Shown here piece by piece: positions 18,329 to 27,006 of a stretch of 64,000 nucleotides of DNA. Position 1 is the stretch's first letter, and each line of letters starts with the position of its first letter. Position numbers and translations under genes: made by a program. This DNA comes from Rhizobium sp. TH135 (lineage in GTDB: Bacteria; Pseudomonadota; Alphaproteobacteria; Rhizobiales; Rhizobiaceae). The notes under the pieces were generated by a model. The model ran no database searches. It saw only the letters and a program-made list of their open reading frames with translations, and was not told the DNA's origin. Location of the stretch: assembly GCF_002855515.1 (NCBI RefSeq), contig NZ_PKRP01000001.1, forward strand, positions 930,001 to 994,000, given 5' to 3'.

Positions 18329-20050
18329 ATGAGCAAGCAGTCGAGCTACAAACTCTCAGGCATCGGCCTGGTGACCGGATTCGTCTTCGGTCTGTCGGGG
18401 ATCATCAACATCCTGGCGCTGACTGGCGCCTTCTACATGCTGCAGATCTATGACCGGGCGCTGACCAGTGGCAGCATCCCGACCTTGATCTGGCTCTCGG
18501 TGATCGCGGTCGGGCTTTACCTGTTCCAGGGCCTGTTCGACATCCTGAGGTCGCAGATGCTGGTTCGCTTCGGGTCGAACGTCGACCGGCAGATCGCACC
18601 GCTCGTGCATCGGGTGGTGATCGATATGCCGCGCTTCGGCTATTCGTCGGCGGAAGCCTCCGAGCGCGGACGCGACGTCGATACCGTCCGCAGCTTCCTG
18701 TCGGGCGCGGGACCGGTAGCGCTGTTCGACCTTCCCTGGATCCCAGTCTATCTCGTCTTCGTCTGGCTGCTGCATCCGATGCTCGGCATGCTGACACTGG
18801 GTGGTGCGCTGTTCCTCGCCTGCCTGACGATCGCAGCCGAACTCCTGTCCCGCCGCCACGCCAAGGAGATGACGAGAGCTGCCATCCAGCGCAACAACAT
18901 CTCGGACAACCATGTTCGCAACGGCGACATCCTCTATTCGATGGGCATGACGGATCGCGCGATCGACCGCTTCGAAAGCGCCAACCGCCGTCACCTCGAC
19001 ACGCAGACTGCGACCTCCGACATCGCCGGCACCTTTGCCGGCATCTCCAAGGTCTTGCGCATGATGCTGCAGTCGGCAACACTCGGTCTTGGCGCCTATC
19101 TCACCATCCAGGGCGAGATGTCGGCCGGCGCCATCATCGCCTCATCGATCGTCACGGGCCGTGCCCTTGCCCCGGTCGACCAGGCGATCGCCCAGTGGAA
19201 GGGCGTGATTTCCGCCCGCCGCTCCTGGTCGCGCATCAAGGATACGCTCGCTGTCCTCGATCGTCCCAGCACGCAGTTCGATCTTCCGACGCCGAGCGAA
19301 GGCCTCGTCGTCGAAGGCGTGACCACGGTCGCCCCGACCACGGGTACCGTGCTCCTCAGCGAGGTATCGTTCGAGCTGACAGCCGGTCAGGCACTCGCGC
19401 TGATCGGCCCGTCGGGTGGCGGCAAGACGACACTCGCCCGCTCGCTCCTCGGCATCTGGCCCCTGCTGCGCGGCTCGGTTCGCGTCGACGGCGCAGATCT
19501 CAAGCAGTGGCCGACCAGCTTCTTCACGCAGAATGTCGGCTATCTGCCACAGGAAGTGGCTCTCCTCGACGGGACGGTCGCCGATAATATCGCCCGCTTC
19601 GATCCGGACGCCGATTCAAAGATGATCTTCCGGGCGGCACGCGCTGCCGGCATTCATGACCTGATCGTGCGACTTCCCAATGGCTACCAGACGCAGATCG
19701 GGCCAAGCGGCCAGTCGCTCTCGGCCGGCCAGAGGCAGCGCGTCGCGCTGGCTCGTGCGCTTTACGGCGATCCCTTCCTAGTCGTTCTCGACGAGCCGAA
19801 TTCGAACCTCGATGCCGAGGGCGAAGAGGCCCTGATGAAGGCGATCGTGAAGGTCCGCGAACGTGGCGGCATCGTCGTCATCGTGGCGCATCGTCCAAGC
19901 GTCCTGCAGGCGGTGGACATGGTGGGTGTCGTCCAGGCCGGCAAGCTCGTCTCGTTCGGGCCGAAGGAAGACATCATCAAGGTGCCTGCCAACACGTCCG
20001 AGAAGAAGTCCTTGCGCCCGGCCCGGACGCTATCAGTCGCAGCGGAGTGA
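18329..20050 (+). CDS. Type I secretion ABC exporter, PrtD/HlyB family
   Basis: This inner-membrane exporter of 573 residues has fused permease and ATPase domains. The permease domain (about residues 20-310) has about six spans. The ATPase domain has Walker A GPSGGGKTT near 359-367, the signature LSAGQRQR near 462-469 and Walker B VVLDEPNSNLD near 485. There is no N-terminal C39 peptidase domain, which fits export of unprocessed RTX substrates. The ATG at 18329 follows GAGTGGGGG, 65 bases after the giant peroxidase stop. It almost certainly secretes that protein and perhaps the RTX protein downstream. No TolC-like outer-membrane channel is encoded in the window. Confidence 0.93.
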   Translation: MSKQSSYKLSGIGLVTGFVFGLSGIINILALTGAFYMLQIYDRALTSGSIPTLIWLSVIAVGLYLFQGLFDILRSQMLVRFGSNVDRQIAPLVHRVVIDMPRFGYSSAEASERGRDVDTVRSFLSGAGPVALFDLPWIPVYLVFVWLLHPMLGMLTLGGALFLACLTIAAELLSRRHAKEMTRAAIQRNNISDNHVRNGDILYSMGMTDRAIDRFESANRRHLDTQTATSDIAGTFAGISKVLRMMLQSATLGLGAYLTIQGEMSAGAIIASSIVTGRALAPVDQAIAQWKGVISARRSWSRIKDTLAVLDRPSTQFDLPTPSEGLVVEGVTTVAPTTGTVLLSEVSFELTAGQALALIGPSGGGKTTLARSLLGIWPLLRGSVRVDGADLKQWPTSFFTQNVGYLPQEVALLDGTVADNIARFDPDADSKMIFRAARAAGIHDLIVRLPNGYQTQIGPSGQSLSAGQRQRVALARALYGDPFLVVLDEPNSNLDAEGEEALMKAIVKVRERGGIVVIVAHRPSVLQAVDMVGVVQAGKLVSFGPKEDIIKVPANTSEKKSLRPARTLSVAAE

Positions 20051-20055
20051 GACAC

Positions 20056-22149
20056 ATGACCATGTCCACGATCGATCATGACGATAGCCTGAAGCTCGGT
20101 CATGGCGATGCGCAGGCGGCCAAGGCACCGGCCAAAAAGTTCGCGCTCGCCGAGATCCAGGATCGCACCCTTTGGTCGCCGGGCATCTTCGCCGTGCTCT
20201 CCATGGGGCTCGGCGCCTATCTCGGGCGGCTGCGTGACATGGTCAATCCGGCGCCCAATACGCAAGTGCCTGAGGACAAGAAGACGGTGGCCCTTAACGA
20301 CGACACGGCCGCGCCGGTCGAGGACGACGCGGAGAGCGGCATCGACATTGCCGCCTTCTGGCAGGAGATCCAGCGGCGCTATGAAGACGTCGTGGAGCAG
20401 ATCGAACAGCCACGCCGGCTCTATTCCTCGATCCGCTACAACGCCCAGGACTTCATGCTGGAGGGCGGCTATACCGACCGGCCCTTCCAGGGCGTGTCGA
20501 TCGACGTCGCTGCCAACGGCTTCCGCTTCGTCTCTCCGACCGTCGCCCGGCCGCGGTTCAGTGATCTCACACTTCCAAAGGCCAACAATGATGCGTCTGG
20601 CGGACTGCCAGGTTCTGCAAGCCAAGGCAGTGGCAATGCCGGCGGAGGTACCGAGCCTCCTCCTGGGGGCGGCTCGACCGGCGGCAACAGTCAGCCGGTC
20701 AATCGCGCGCCGGTGTCGCGCGGCCCTGTCTATCTCGGGACGGGACTGGTCAATCTCTCGATGCTTCTAATGTGGGCCGACCTGGCTCGCGCAGGCATCG
20801 ATCCCGACGGGGACAAGCTCACGATTTCCGCGATCCAGGCAACTTCTGGCGAGATCAGAAGCTATGGCAGCGACGCTTGGATCTATGTACCCGAGCGCGA
20901 CAAACAGGGTCTGGTCACACTGAACTTCACGCTCAGCGACGGCAAAGCGACGATCCAAGGGCAGGCCTTCCTCGACATGCGTCCGCATCCGGAGACAGAG
21001 ATCGAGGGAACCGATGCAGATGACGTGCTTCTCGGCACGCCGGCCAGGGACCTCATCTATGCCGGCCTCGGCAACGACATCGTCTATGGCCGCGAAGGCG
21101 ATGACCTGATCCTCGGTGGTGCTGGCGATGACCTGCTGATTGGTGGCGACGGCCGCGACGTGATCCATGGCGGTGAAGGCAACGACCGCATCTTCGGCGG
21201 TGACGGCGATGACGTGCTCTTCGGCGAGGCCGGTAATGACATGCTCTTCGGCGAAGCCGGGCGCGATAGCCTGATCGGCGGGAATGGCGACGATGTCCTG
21301 TCTGGTGGCGACGGCGACGACCGGCTGTTCGGTGAACACGGCAACGACGTGCTCTCCGGCGATGCAGGCCAAGACGTGCTGGAAGGCGGTGCCGGTCACG
21401 ATACGCTCGGCGGTGGCGCGGGTGAAGATGTCATGGTCGGCAATGATGGCGACGACATATTCGTAGCCGGCGTCCAGCCGGTGCTGGAGCTCAAGAGCCT
21501 TGCACGGATCGCAATCGAACTGCCGCTAGCCGATCCTGCGTCCGCGACGGCCGTCGTCGATGACGGCGACGACGTGATCCATGGCGGCGACGGCAGCGAT
21601 ACCTATGACGCCTCCTTCGCAAGGATGGCGGTCGATATCGATCTCGCGGCCGGCTCCGCAGACGGCGACGAGATCGGCAGCGACCGGCTGACCTCGATCG
21701 AAAATGCCGCCGGCGGGACCGGCAATGACATGATTGCTGCCAGTTCTTCCGTCAACATTCTCTATGGCAATGGCGGACACGATACCTTCGTCTTCGCTTC
21801 CGTCGCTTCGATCGCCAATGGCGGCATGGGCCATGACGAGATCCGCGATTTCAACGTTGGCGACAAGGTCGACCTGTCGAAGCTCGAAGGCGAACTCGGA
21901 CGACTCTACTTCGAAGATGGCGGGAGCTCGCTCGAACTCGACGACCACGAGCACAAGACCCTGGTCAAACTCTACAAGAAGATGATCGACGACGACGATG
22001 CAGACCATCATGTCCTGCAGCTGATCACCGATATCGATGGTGACGAGGACTACGAGATCGTCATCATCAGCGCCCAGGACCTCGATGCCGACGACCTGAT
22101 CCTGACGGCATTCCATCTGCCGGGTCAGGTCGAAGGGCTCGTTGCCTGA
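20056..22149 (+). CDS. RTX calcium-binding protein encoded between the type I exporter and its adaptor
   Basis: This is a 697-residue protein of unknown role. Residues 1-35 are hydrophilic. Residues near 38-56 (SPGIFAVLSMGLGAYLGRL) form a hydrophobic segment, unusual for a type I substrate. A Gly/Pro linker lies near 185-225, then a cadherin-like stretch of about 90 residues. About ten RTX nonapeptides of the GGxGxDxLx type follow near 320-470, and another RTX-like block near 500-600. The acidic C-terminus resembles a type I secretion region. ATG 20056 follows CGGAGTGAG and lies just after the exporter stop; ATG 20062 is an alternative. Position suggests a co-secreted partner or a membrane-tethered accessory of the peroxidase system. 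No enzymatic domain is recognised. Confidence 0.8.
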   Translation: MTMSTIDHDDSLKLGHGDAQAAKAPAKKFALAEIQDRTLWSPGIFAVLSMGLGAYLGRLRDMVNPAPNTQVPEDKKTVALNDDTAAPVEDDAESGIDIAAFWQEIQRRYEDVVEQIEQPRRLYSSIRYNAQDFMLEGGYTDRPFQGVSIDVAANGFRFVSPTVARPRFSDLTLPKANNDASGGLPGSASQGSGNAGGGTEPPPGGGSTGGNSQPVNRAPVSRGPVYLGTGLVNLSMLLMWADLARAGIDPDGDKLTISAIQATSGEIRSYGSDAWIYVPERDKQGLVTLNFTLSDGKATIQGQAFLDMRPHPETEIEGTDADDVLLGTPARDLIYAGLGNDIVYGREGDDLILGGAGDDLLIGGDGRDVIHGGEGNDRIFGGDGDDVLFGEAGNDMLFGEAGRDSLIGGNGDDVLSGGDGDDRLFGEHGNDVLSGDAGQDVLEGGAGHDTLGGGAGEDVMVGNDGDDIFVAGVQPVLELKSLARIAIELPLADPASATAVVDDGDDVIHGGDGSDTYDASFARMAVDIDLAAGSADGDEIGSDRLTSIENAAGGTGNDMIAASSSVNILYGNGGHDTFVFASVASIANGGMGHDEIRDFNVGDKVDLSKLEGELGRLYFEDGGSSLELDDHEHKTLVKLYKKMIDDDDADHHVLQLITDIDGDEDYEIVIISAQDLDADDLILTAFHLPGQVEGLVA

Positions 22150-22211
22150 TCTGAACACGGTAAACGAGCCCCTCTTCGGCTCACATTGTAACCTGCGTAT
22201 GGGGAAACGAC

Positions 22212-23516
22212 ATGACACAGCGTCCAAACGATACCGACACGAATGTCTCGCTGGCCGGCAAGGGCCTGAGAGGGCGCATGCTTGCGGCAACGGCGCTGGG
22301 CCTTGCGCTCACCGTCGGGATCGGCGGATGGGCCGCGCAGGCGAAACTTGCCGGCGCCGTGATCTCGCAGGGCGAACTCGTCGTCACCGGCGAGACCAAG
22401 CAGGTCCAGCATGTCGATGGCGGCACGATTGTCGCGATCCCCGTGAAGATCGGCTCCTCCGTCAAGAAGGGCGAGGTCGTGTTGCGCCTGGATGACACCC
22501 AGATCAGCATCGAACTCGGCATCGTCCAGTCGCAAGTGGCCCAGCTGAAGGCAATGATGGCCCGCCTCGTGGCCGAGCGTGATGGGGCGGACGCCCTCTC
22601 CTTCGAGGGTCTCGATCTTGCGCCCGAGGTCACCCGCGAAGAGCGCAAGTTGTTCGACGAGAACCGCGACATGCGGGCAAACCAGAAACAGCAGATCGAG
22701 ATGCAGATCTCCCAGCTGCGCAACCAGATCGACGGCCTCAAGGAGCAGGAAAAGGCGAACCTTTCCGAGAACGAACTGATCGCAGAAGAGCTCGCCATGC
22801 AGGAGGGTCTGGTACAGAAGGGGCTCGCCAAGGCGTCTGAACTGCGCGGCCTTCGCCGTCAGATGGTCCGGATCGAAGGCACCATCGGTGATCTCCTCGC
22901 CCGTGTCGCGGAGGCAGAAGGCCAGATCAGCGAGCTAAATGTCCGCCTGATGTCGGTCGACCAGACCAGCCGCACTGAGTTGCAAAAGGAGATCGTTTCG
23001 GTCGAGGCGCGGCTCACCGAACTCGAGCAGCGCGCGCTGCAGCTCACCCACCGGCTGGAACGCACCATCGTGAAGGCGCCGGAAAGCGGCACGGTCTACG
23101 ACCTGCAGGCCCACACGATCGGCGGCGTCGTCGCGCCCGGACAGGTGATCATGGCGATCGTGCCCGACGACACCGAACTCGACGTGCATGTGAAGGTCGC
23201 ACCGACCGATATCGACCGCATCTTCGTCGGCCAGACCGCCCGCATGCGCTTCACAGCCTTCAACCGCCAGACCACACCGGAAATCGTCGGCGCCGTCGAC
23301 ATCATCCCGGCCGCAACCGTCATCGACAAGGCGACAAACCTGCCCTTCTACAAGACCAGCGTCACCTTCTCTCCGGACGACCTCGGCGAACTCGCAACCA
23401 AGCTTACGCCCGGAATGCCGGTCGAGGTCTATATCGAAACCGAAGAACGAACCGTCATCTCGTTCCTTGCAAAACCATTCACCGATCAGATCACCAGAGC
23501 ATTCCGAGAGGAGTGA
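22212..23516 (+). CDS. HlyD-family membrane fusion protein of type I secretion (PrtE-like)
   Basis: This is the periplasmic adaptor of the type I secretion system, 434 residues. A single N-terminal span near residues 15-35 is followed by the lipoyl-type half motif (GTIVAIPVKIGSSVKKGEVVL), a long coiled hairpin (about 95-270) and the returning beta-barrel region with GGVVAPGQVIMAIVP. It bridges the PrtD-like ABC exporter and an outer-membrane TolC protein encoded elsewhere. ATG 22212 follows GGGGAAA, 62 bases after the RTX protein. It is the last gene of the peroxidase-secretion cassette. Confidence 0.93.
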   Translation: MTQRPNDTDTNVSLAGKGLRGRMLAATALGLALTVGIGGWAAQAKLAGAVISQGELVVTGETKQVQHVDGGTIVAIPVKIGSSVKKGEVVLRLDDTQISIELGIVQSQVAQLKAMMARLVAERDGADALSFEGLDLAPEVTREERKLFDENRDMRANQKQQIEMQISQLRNQIDGLKEQEKANLSENELIAEELAMQEGLVQKGLAKASELRGLRRQMVRIEGTIGDLLARVAEAEGQISELNVRLMSVDQTSRTELQKEIVSVEARLTELEQRALQLTHRLERTIVKAPESGTVYDLQAHTIGGVVAPGQVIMAIVPDDTELDVHVKVAPTDIDRIFVGQTARMRFTAFNRQTTPEIVGAVDIIPAATVIDKATNLPFYKTSVTFSPDDLGELATKLTPGMPVEVYIETEERTVISFLAKPFTDQITRAFREE

Positions 23517-23659
23517 AAGAGCGTCGGCTGTCGCCAGTGTGACTTTTGGTCGGCGGCTATGCCCGCGGCGCTTGGCTACGCGAGGCCTCCGAACGACGTG
23601 ATCGATAAGCGGGGGTACGCGGCGTGAAGCGCGTCACGCACTATGACCGGCGTTTGTGA

Positions 23660-23684
23660 GCGGGGCGTGTTGACCACGCCCCGC
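23660..23684. terminator. GC-rich stem-loop between convergent genes
   Basis: GCGGGGCGTG, loop TTGAC, CACGCCCCGC form a 10-bp perfect stem. It lies between the HlyD-family gene and the convergent secreted-protein gene and could end transcription from both sides. T-runs are weak. Confidence 0.6.
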
Positions 23685-23756
23685 CATTTAAGCCTTGCCG
23701 ACGGGCAGCATGCGCCAGATAGGCGCATTCTCGGCCAGGAGTGAGATCAAAAGACC

Positions 23757-24272
23757 TCAGCTGCGACGCAGATCTATGCGGCTGGTCACGACTGATTTGC
23801 CCGTCTTGGGATCTGTATCGACCGTGGTGAGGCGCATGCCGGTATCGCCAACCTTTTCGATCGTCATTTGCGCGCGGCGGTCGCCATTGACCTCTTTGGC
23901 CCAGGTGATGCCAAGGTTGATCGTGTCGCCGGCGCGCTGTCCGCCCAGACCTGCTGTGCCGGTGCCAGCACCGACATAGGAGCCGGCATATTGCGATCCA
24001 GTGGCCTTTAGGTCGGCACTGATGACCCGCGAGAAGATTGCAAGGCTCGTGCATTTACCGTCCAGAGACAGCGACTGCGGCGTGGTATCCGACGTGAACT
24101 GGCAGGTGACGTTGAGCGTCGGGGAATTTGCCCGAACCTTGACCGTGCCTTTGCCGTTCCAGCTTCCGGCCATCGACTTCAAGAAGGCGCTTTCGTCGGC
24201 ATAGGCAAAGCTTCCAGACGCGAAGACGAGCACCGTAGCGGCCGCCATCGACCAGGCAGAAAATCTCATCAT
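23757..24272 (-). CDS. Small secreted protein of unknown function
   Basis: This protein of 171 residues has a clear Sec signal peptide (MMRFSAWSMAAATVLVFASGSFAYA, cleavage near residue 24). The mature part is mostly beta-strand, has conserved-looking SWNGKGTVKVR and TCQF segments and ends in Arg-Arg-Ser. It looks like a small exported lipocalin-like protein, but I cannot place it in a named family with confidence. Start 24272 (or ATG 24269) follows GAAAGACAAG. An EcfG-type promoter motif lies 70-94 bases upstream, which suggests induction in the general stress response. Confidence 0.7.
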   Translation of the reverse strand: MMRFSAWSMAAATVLVFASGSFAYADESAFLKSMAGSWNGKGTVKVRANSPTLNVTCQFTSDTTPQSLSLDGKCTSLAIFSRVISADLKATGSQYAGSYVGAGTGTAGLGGQRAGDTINLGITWAKEVNGDRRAQMTIEKVGDTGMRLTTVDTDPKTGKSVVTSRIDLRRS

Positions 24273-24341
24273 GGACTTGTCTTTCAATCGCGGACGACCG
24301 GCGTATGACGCGGGCAGATCTCGCATGAAGTTATGTTAGCC

Positions 24342-24366
24342 AACCTGCAGGGGGCCAATAGGTTCC
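24342..24366 (-). promoter_or_regulatory. Candidate EcfG-type promoter for the secreted protein
   Basis: On the minus strand GGAAC (24366-24362) and GTT (24344-24342) are separated by 17 bases. This is the spacing of alphaproteobacterial general stress promoters (GGAAC-N16/17-cGTT, here with G in place of C). Confidence 0.55.
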
Positions 24367-24446
24367 GGGAACATAGTGATTAAGGCCGCGGGGGCTTTCA
24401 CGAGGTTGCGAATCCAATCGGGCCTTGCGTAGGGTCTCGATAGCCA

Positions 24447-24465
24447 GTCACGCGCAGCGCGTGAC
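24447..24465. terminator. Inverted repeat just after the esterase stop
   Basis: GTCACGCGC, one base A, GCGCGTGAC form 9-bp perfect arms, ending two bases from the esterase stop codon. A 3' hairpin or weak terminator is likely; there is no T-run. Confidence 0.4.
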
Positions 24466-24466
24466 C

Positions 24467-25552
24467 TCATCTCATAAGGCCTGCGGCCCGCAAGGCACTC
24501 TCGATGACCTCCTGAATACTGTCAGGCTTCAAAGCTTCGCTCTGCTGCGGAGCAACGCGCGCGATATCGGGCTCGACCGCCGTTTCTCGTCGCTCGAAGG
24601 AGGGTGTGAGCCCCCAGGCACGTGCGATATGCACGGTTGATGAAATGCCGGCGTCGAGCATATGTGCGGCAGGTCGACCATATCCGGACGCCCCATCGAC
24701 GGGCGTTCCGTGGCCCATTCCGACGATCCGGTAGTGCTCGATGGCATCGCGGCCGGATGCATCTTGCCAGGTTTCGAGCAGATGGCCGCCGTCAAGAAGC
24801 TGAGCCTCACCCGATCCAGCATCCGCGCCGTGGACACCGCGCCACTGATCGATGATCGCACGGGAGTTTGCATCGGAGACCGTGTTGTCGGTCGTCCCAT
24901 GCCAGACAGAGATCGTTGGCCAGGGCCCCTGGTGGGCGGAGGCGTTCCTCAGCTTGGCATCGAGTGTCGTCGACGATGGAATTCCGTGCCCGCGCATGCG
25001 GTCGAATGCTTCAGGCACCGAGGAGGCAACGCCAAAGGGAAGGCCAGCGATGATCGCACCGCCGGTGAAGACCTCCGGGTAGGAAGCGAGAAGCGCATTG
25101 GCCATGGCTCCACCTGCCGACAAGCCGGTGACGAACACACGACGGGGATCGACACCGTGGAGCTCGATCATGCTGGAAATCATCGCGCGGATCGAAAGGG
25201 TCTCGCCGCTGTCGCGGGTGACGTCATCGCTCTGAAACCAGTTGAAACAGAGATTGGCGTTGTTTTGGCGCGATTGCTCAGGGAAGAGCACCGCAAATCC
25301 ATAGTCATCGGCAAGTTGCGACCAGCCGGAGCCGTGATCATAGGCGGCGGCGGTCTGTGTGCAGCCATGCAAAACGACCACGAGGGCGGGAGGAGAAGTC
25401 GAATTCTCCGGGCACTGATACCAGCCCGTCAACTGGCCAGGGTTTTGCGCAGCAGCGTCCAGTTTGGTGAGCTTGTTTGGCTGACCAGTGGCGCCAGGCG
25501 CCTGCGCTCGGGCGCGAGCGAGCCGCTCGATGGTATCGGAAATGCTTCGCAT
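24467..25552 (-). CDS. PHB depolymerase-family esterase
   Basis: This alpha/beta hydrolase of 361 residues belongs to the poly(3-hydroxybutyrate) depolymerase / LpqC esterase family. The oxyanion region is VVVLHGCTQTA, the nucleophile elbow is GLSAGGAM, and a later GMGHGTPV segment supplies the catalytic histidine. There is no obvious signal peptide; the N-terminus is MRSISDTIERLARAR, so an intracellular esterase or atypical export is possible. ATG 25552 follows AGAAGG. The last 60 residues are a variable tail. Natural substrates may be short polyesters or aryl esters. Confidence 0.85.
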   Translation of the reverse strand: MRSISDTIERLARARAQAPGATGQPNKLTKLDAAAQNPGQLTGWYQCPENSTSPPALVVVLHGCTQTAAAYDHGSGWSQLADDYGFAVLFPEQSRQNNANLCFNWFQSDDVTRDSGETLSIRAMISSMIELHGVDPRRVFVTGLSAGGAMANALLASYPEVFTGGAIIAGLPFGVASSVPEAFDRMRGHGIPSSTTLDAKLRNASAHQGPWPTISVWHGTTDNTVSDANSRAIIDQWRGVHGADAGSGEAQLLDGGHLLETWQDASGRDAIEHYRIVGMGHGTPVDGASGYGRPAAHMLDAGISSTVHIARAWGLTPSFERRETAVEPDIARVAPQQSEALKPDSIQEVIESALRAAGLMR

Positions 25553-25611
25553 GGGGTGACCTTCTGGGGTTCCGGAAAGCCAACCGACATCCCTGTTGAT
25601 AGATGATGTGC

Positions 25612-25649
25612 CTCAAAAACGTTGAGGACCGGCGTGAGCCGGTCCTCAA
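25612..25649 (-). terminator. Rho-independent terminator after the general stress protein gene
   Basis: TTGAGGACCGGC, loop TCAC on the minus strand, GCCGGTCCTCAA form a 12-bp perfect stem at 25622-25649. It is followed on the minus strand by CGTTTTTG. Confidence 0.85.
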
Positions 25650-25659
25650 TTATCATGCT

Positions 25660-26271
25660 TTAGAGAGTGCGAACCCGATAGCGCTCGCGCTCCTGCTCGA
25701 CTTCGGCTGGGCCGTAAGGATCAGCGGAATGATCGAACTTCGTCCAACCCTGCTCCGAATAGGCCTGGCGGCGCGCCATCGGATCGACGCGGTTGGACTG
25801 CTTGAGGATCATGTCAGCTTCGGTTTCCATGCCGTCATCCACACGAGCGGTGACCAGCGTGCCGCCGCGGCGAACGCCTTCAGCATAGACATGGGCCTCA
25901 TCTTCGGAGACGCCGGAATCCGTCAGTGCGCCGATGAGACCACCAGCCGCGCCACCGGCAACCGCACCGGCAATGGCGCCAGCAGCGGTGGCGGCAAGCC
26001 AGCCGGCTGCAACAACCGGGCCGACGCCGGGAATGGCCATGATGCCGAGGCCAGTCAGGAGACCGCCTGCGCCACCGACCACAGCGCCGATGCCAGCACC
26101 GGTGCCAGCGCCTTCTGCGGCACCGTTGTCGTTATCTTCGTGCTTGTGGCGGTTGTCGGCATTGTTGGAAACGATGCTGATGTCGTCAGACGGGACGCCA
26201 CGCGCTTCCAGTGCGCTCACGGCTGCGCTTGCATCATTGTAGTTGTCAAAAAGTCCGGTAACGGTTTTCAT
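25660..26271 (-). CDS. General stress protein with glycine-zipper core (YflT/GSP17M-like N-terminus)
   Basis: This protein of 203 residues opens with TVTGLFDNYNDASAAVSAL, the start of the general stress protein 17M-like domain. The centre (about residues 55-125) is a long Gly/Ala glycine-zipper stretch likely to insert into or associate with membrane. The C-terminal third is hydrophilic, with SEQGWTKFDHSADPYGPAE. Proteins of this layout are common in alphaproteobacterial general stress regulons. It lies 31 bases after the PepSY gene and probably shares its EcfG-type promoter. Biochemical function is unknown. Confidence 0.8.
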   Translation of the reverse strand: MKTVTGLFDNYNDASAAVSALEARGVPSDDISIVSNNADNRHKHEDNDNGAAEGAGTGAGIGAVVGGAGGLLTGLGIMAIPGVGPVVAAGWLAATAAGAIAGAVAGGAAGGLIGALTDSGVSEDEAHVYAEGVRRGGTLVTARVDDGMETEADMILKQSNRVDPMARRQAYSEQGWTKFDHSADPYGPAEVEQERERYRVRTL

Positions 26272-26302
26272 GGGAATGACCTTTCTCTGCGTTTCCGCAA
26301 AA

Positions 26303-26620
26303 TTATTTGGAGACGACGTTGCCCTGGTAATCCATGGCCACCGGCATGGACTTGCCGTCCTTCATCGCCGTGGCCTGCCAGACGCCCTGGTCGTCGAGCT
26401 TGAGGTCGGCAATGCCGGTGAAGCCGGCTGCTTCGATGCGCTCACGCGCCTGTTCTTCGGTGAAGGAATTTGCGCCCTCGACAGGGGCTGCAGCGTCAGG
26501 TGTTTCCGGGGTCGCTACGGCTGGCGTGTCGCCGTCCGTCGCAGGAACAGTGGTGGTCTGGGCATAGGCAGACACTGCCGAGGCGCACACGAGCGCCGCC
26601 GCGAAAATCATCTTTTTCAT
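26303..26620 (-). CDS. Small periplasmic PepSY-domain protein
   Basis: This protein of 105 residues has a signal peptide (MKKMIFAAALVCASAVSAYA, cleavage near residue 20), a Pro/Thr-rich linker, and one PepSY-like domain from about residue 50 (FTEEQARERIEAAGFTGI, then VWQATAMKDGKSMPVAMD). Such proteins are periplasmic and of unclear function. It starts a two-gene unit with the general stress protein. An EcfG-type promoter lies about 45 bases upstream. Confidence 0.8.
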   Translation of the reverse strand: MKKMIFAAALVCASAVSAYAQTTTVPATDGDTPAVATPETPDAAAPVEGANSFTEEQARERIEAAGFTGIADLKLDDQGVWQATAMKDGKSMPVAMDYQGNVVSK

Positions 26621-27006
26621 GGGTTTTCCTCTTTGCAGACCTGGTTGCTAGGTCTCGGAGCAAGAACACGACGGCGTGATTAAAGTTCCGCAATTAGCTC
26701 GCTTTGCTGGCCAATCGTTTTCAGCTGCAACTTTTCGCGGGCAGTGCTCTGCCTCTTGGATCGTCCACGCAGGACAAACGCCCCCGACTTTGAGACTTAC
26801 AGCGACACGATTTCATCATCTGCTTGATAATCATCAAGATTGAGTCGCTGCAGGGCTCATTTTTGCGAATACCGCAGACAAATGATGCAAGGCCCAGGCA
26901 ACTGGTGTGCTACGGTGATGATGTCGGAATTGGCTTTGTCGATTTTTAGACACTCCTGCCGAGTCATGACTTGCGCCGTGAGTCTTCGGCCCTTGAGGGC
27001 CCGCCT
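26621..27006. other. Divergent intergenic region
   Basis: These 386 bases between the PepSY gene and the kinase gene hold the EcfG-type promoter described separately and a short dyad, CTTGAT-AATC-ATCAAG, at 26823-26838. No gene is recognised. Confidence 0.5.
26665..26689 (-). promoter_or_regulatory. Candidate EcfG-type promoter for the PepSY and general stress genes
   Basis: On the minus strand GGAAC (26689-26685), 17 bases, GTT (26667-26665). The predicted start of transcription is about 35-40 bases before the PepSY ATG. Confidence 0.6.

Noticed and set aside
24662..25606. 314-codon plus-strand frame over the esterase gene
   Set aside because: The minus-strand frame encodes a clear PHB-depolymerase-family esterase; the plus-strand product has no features.
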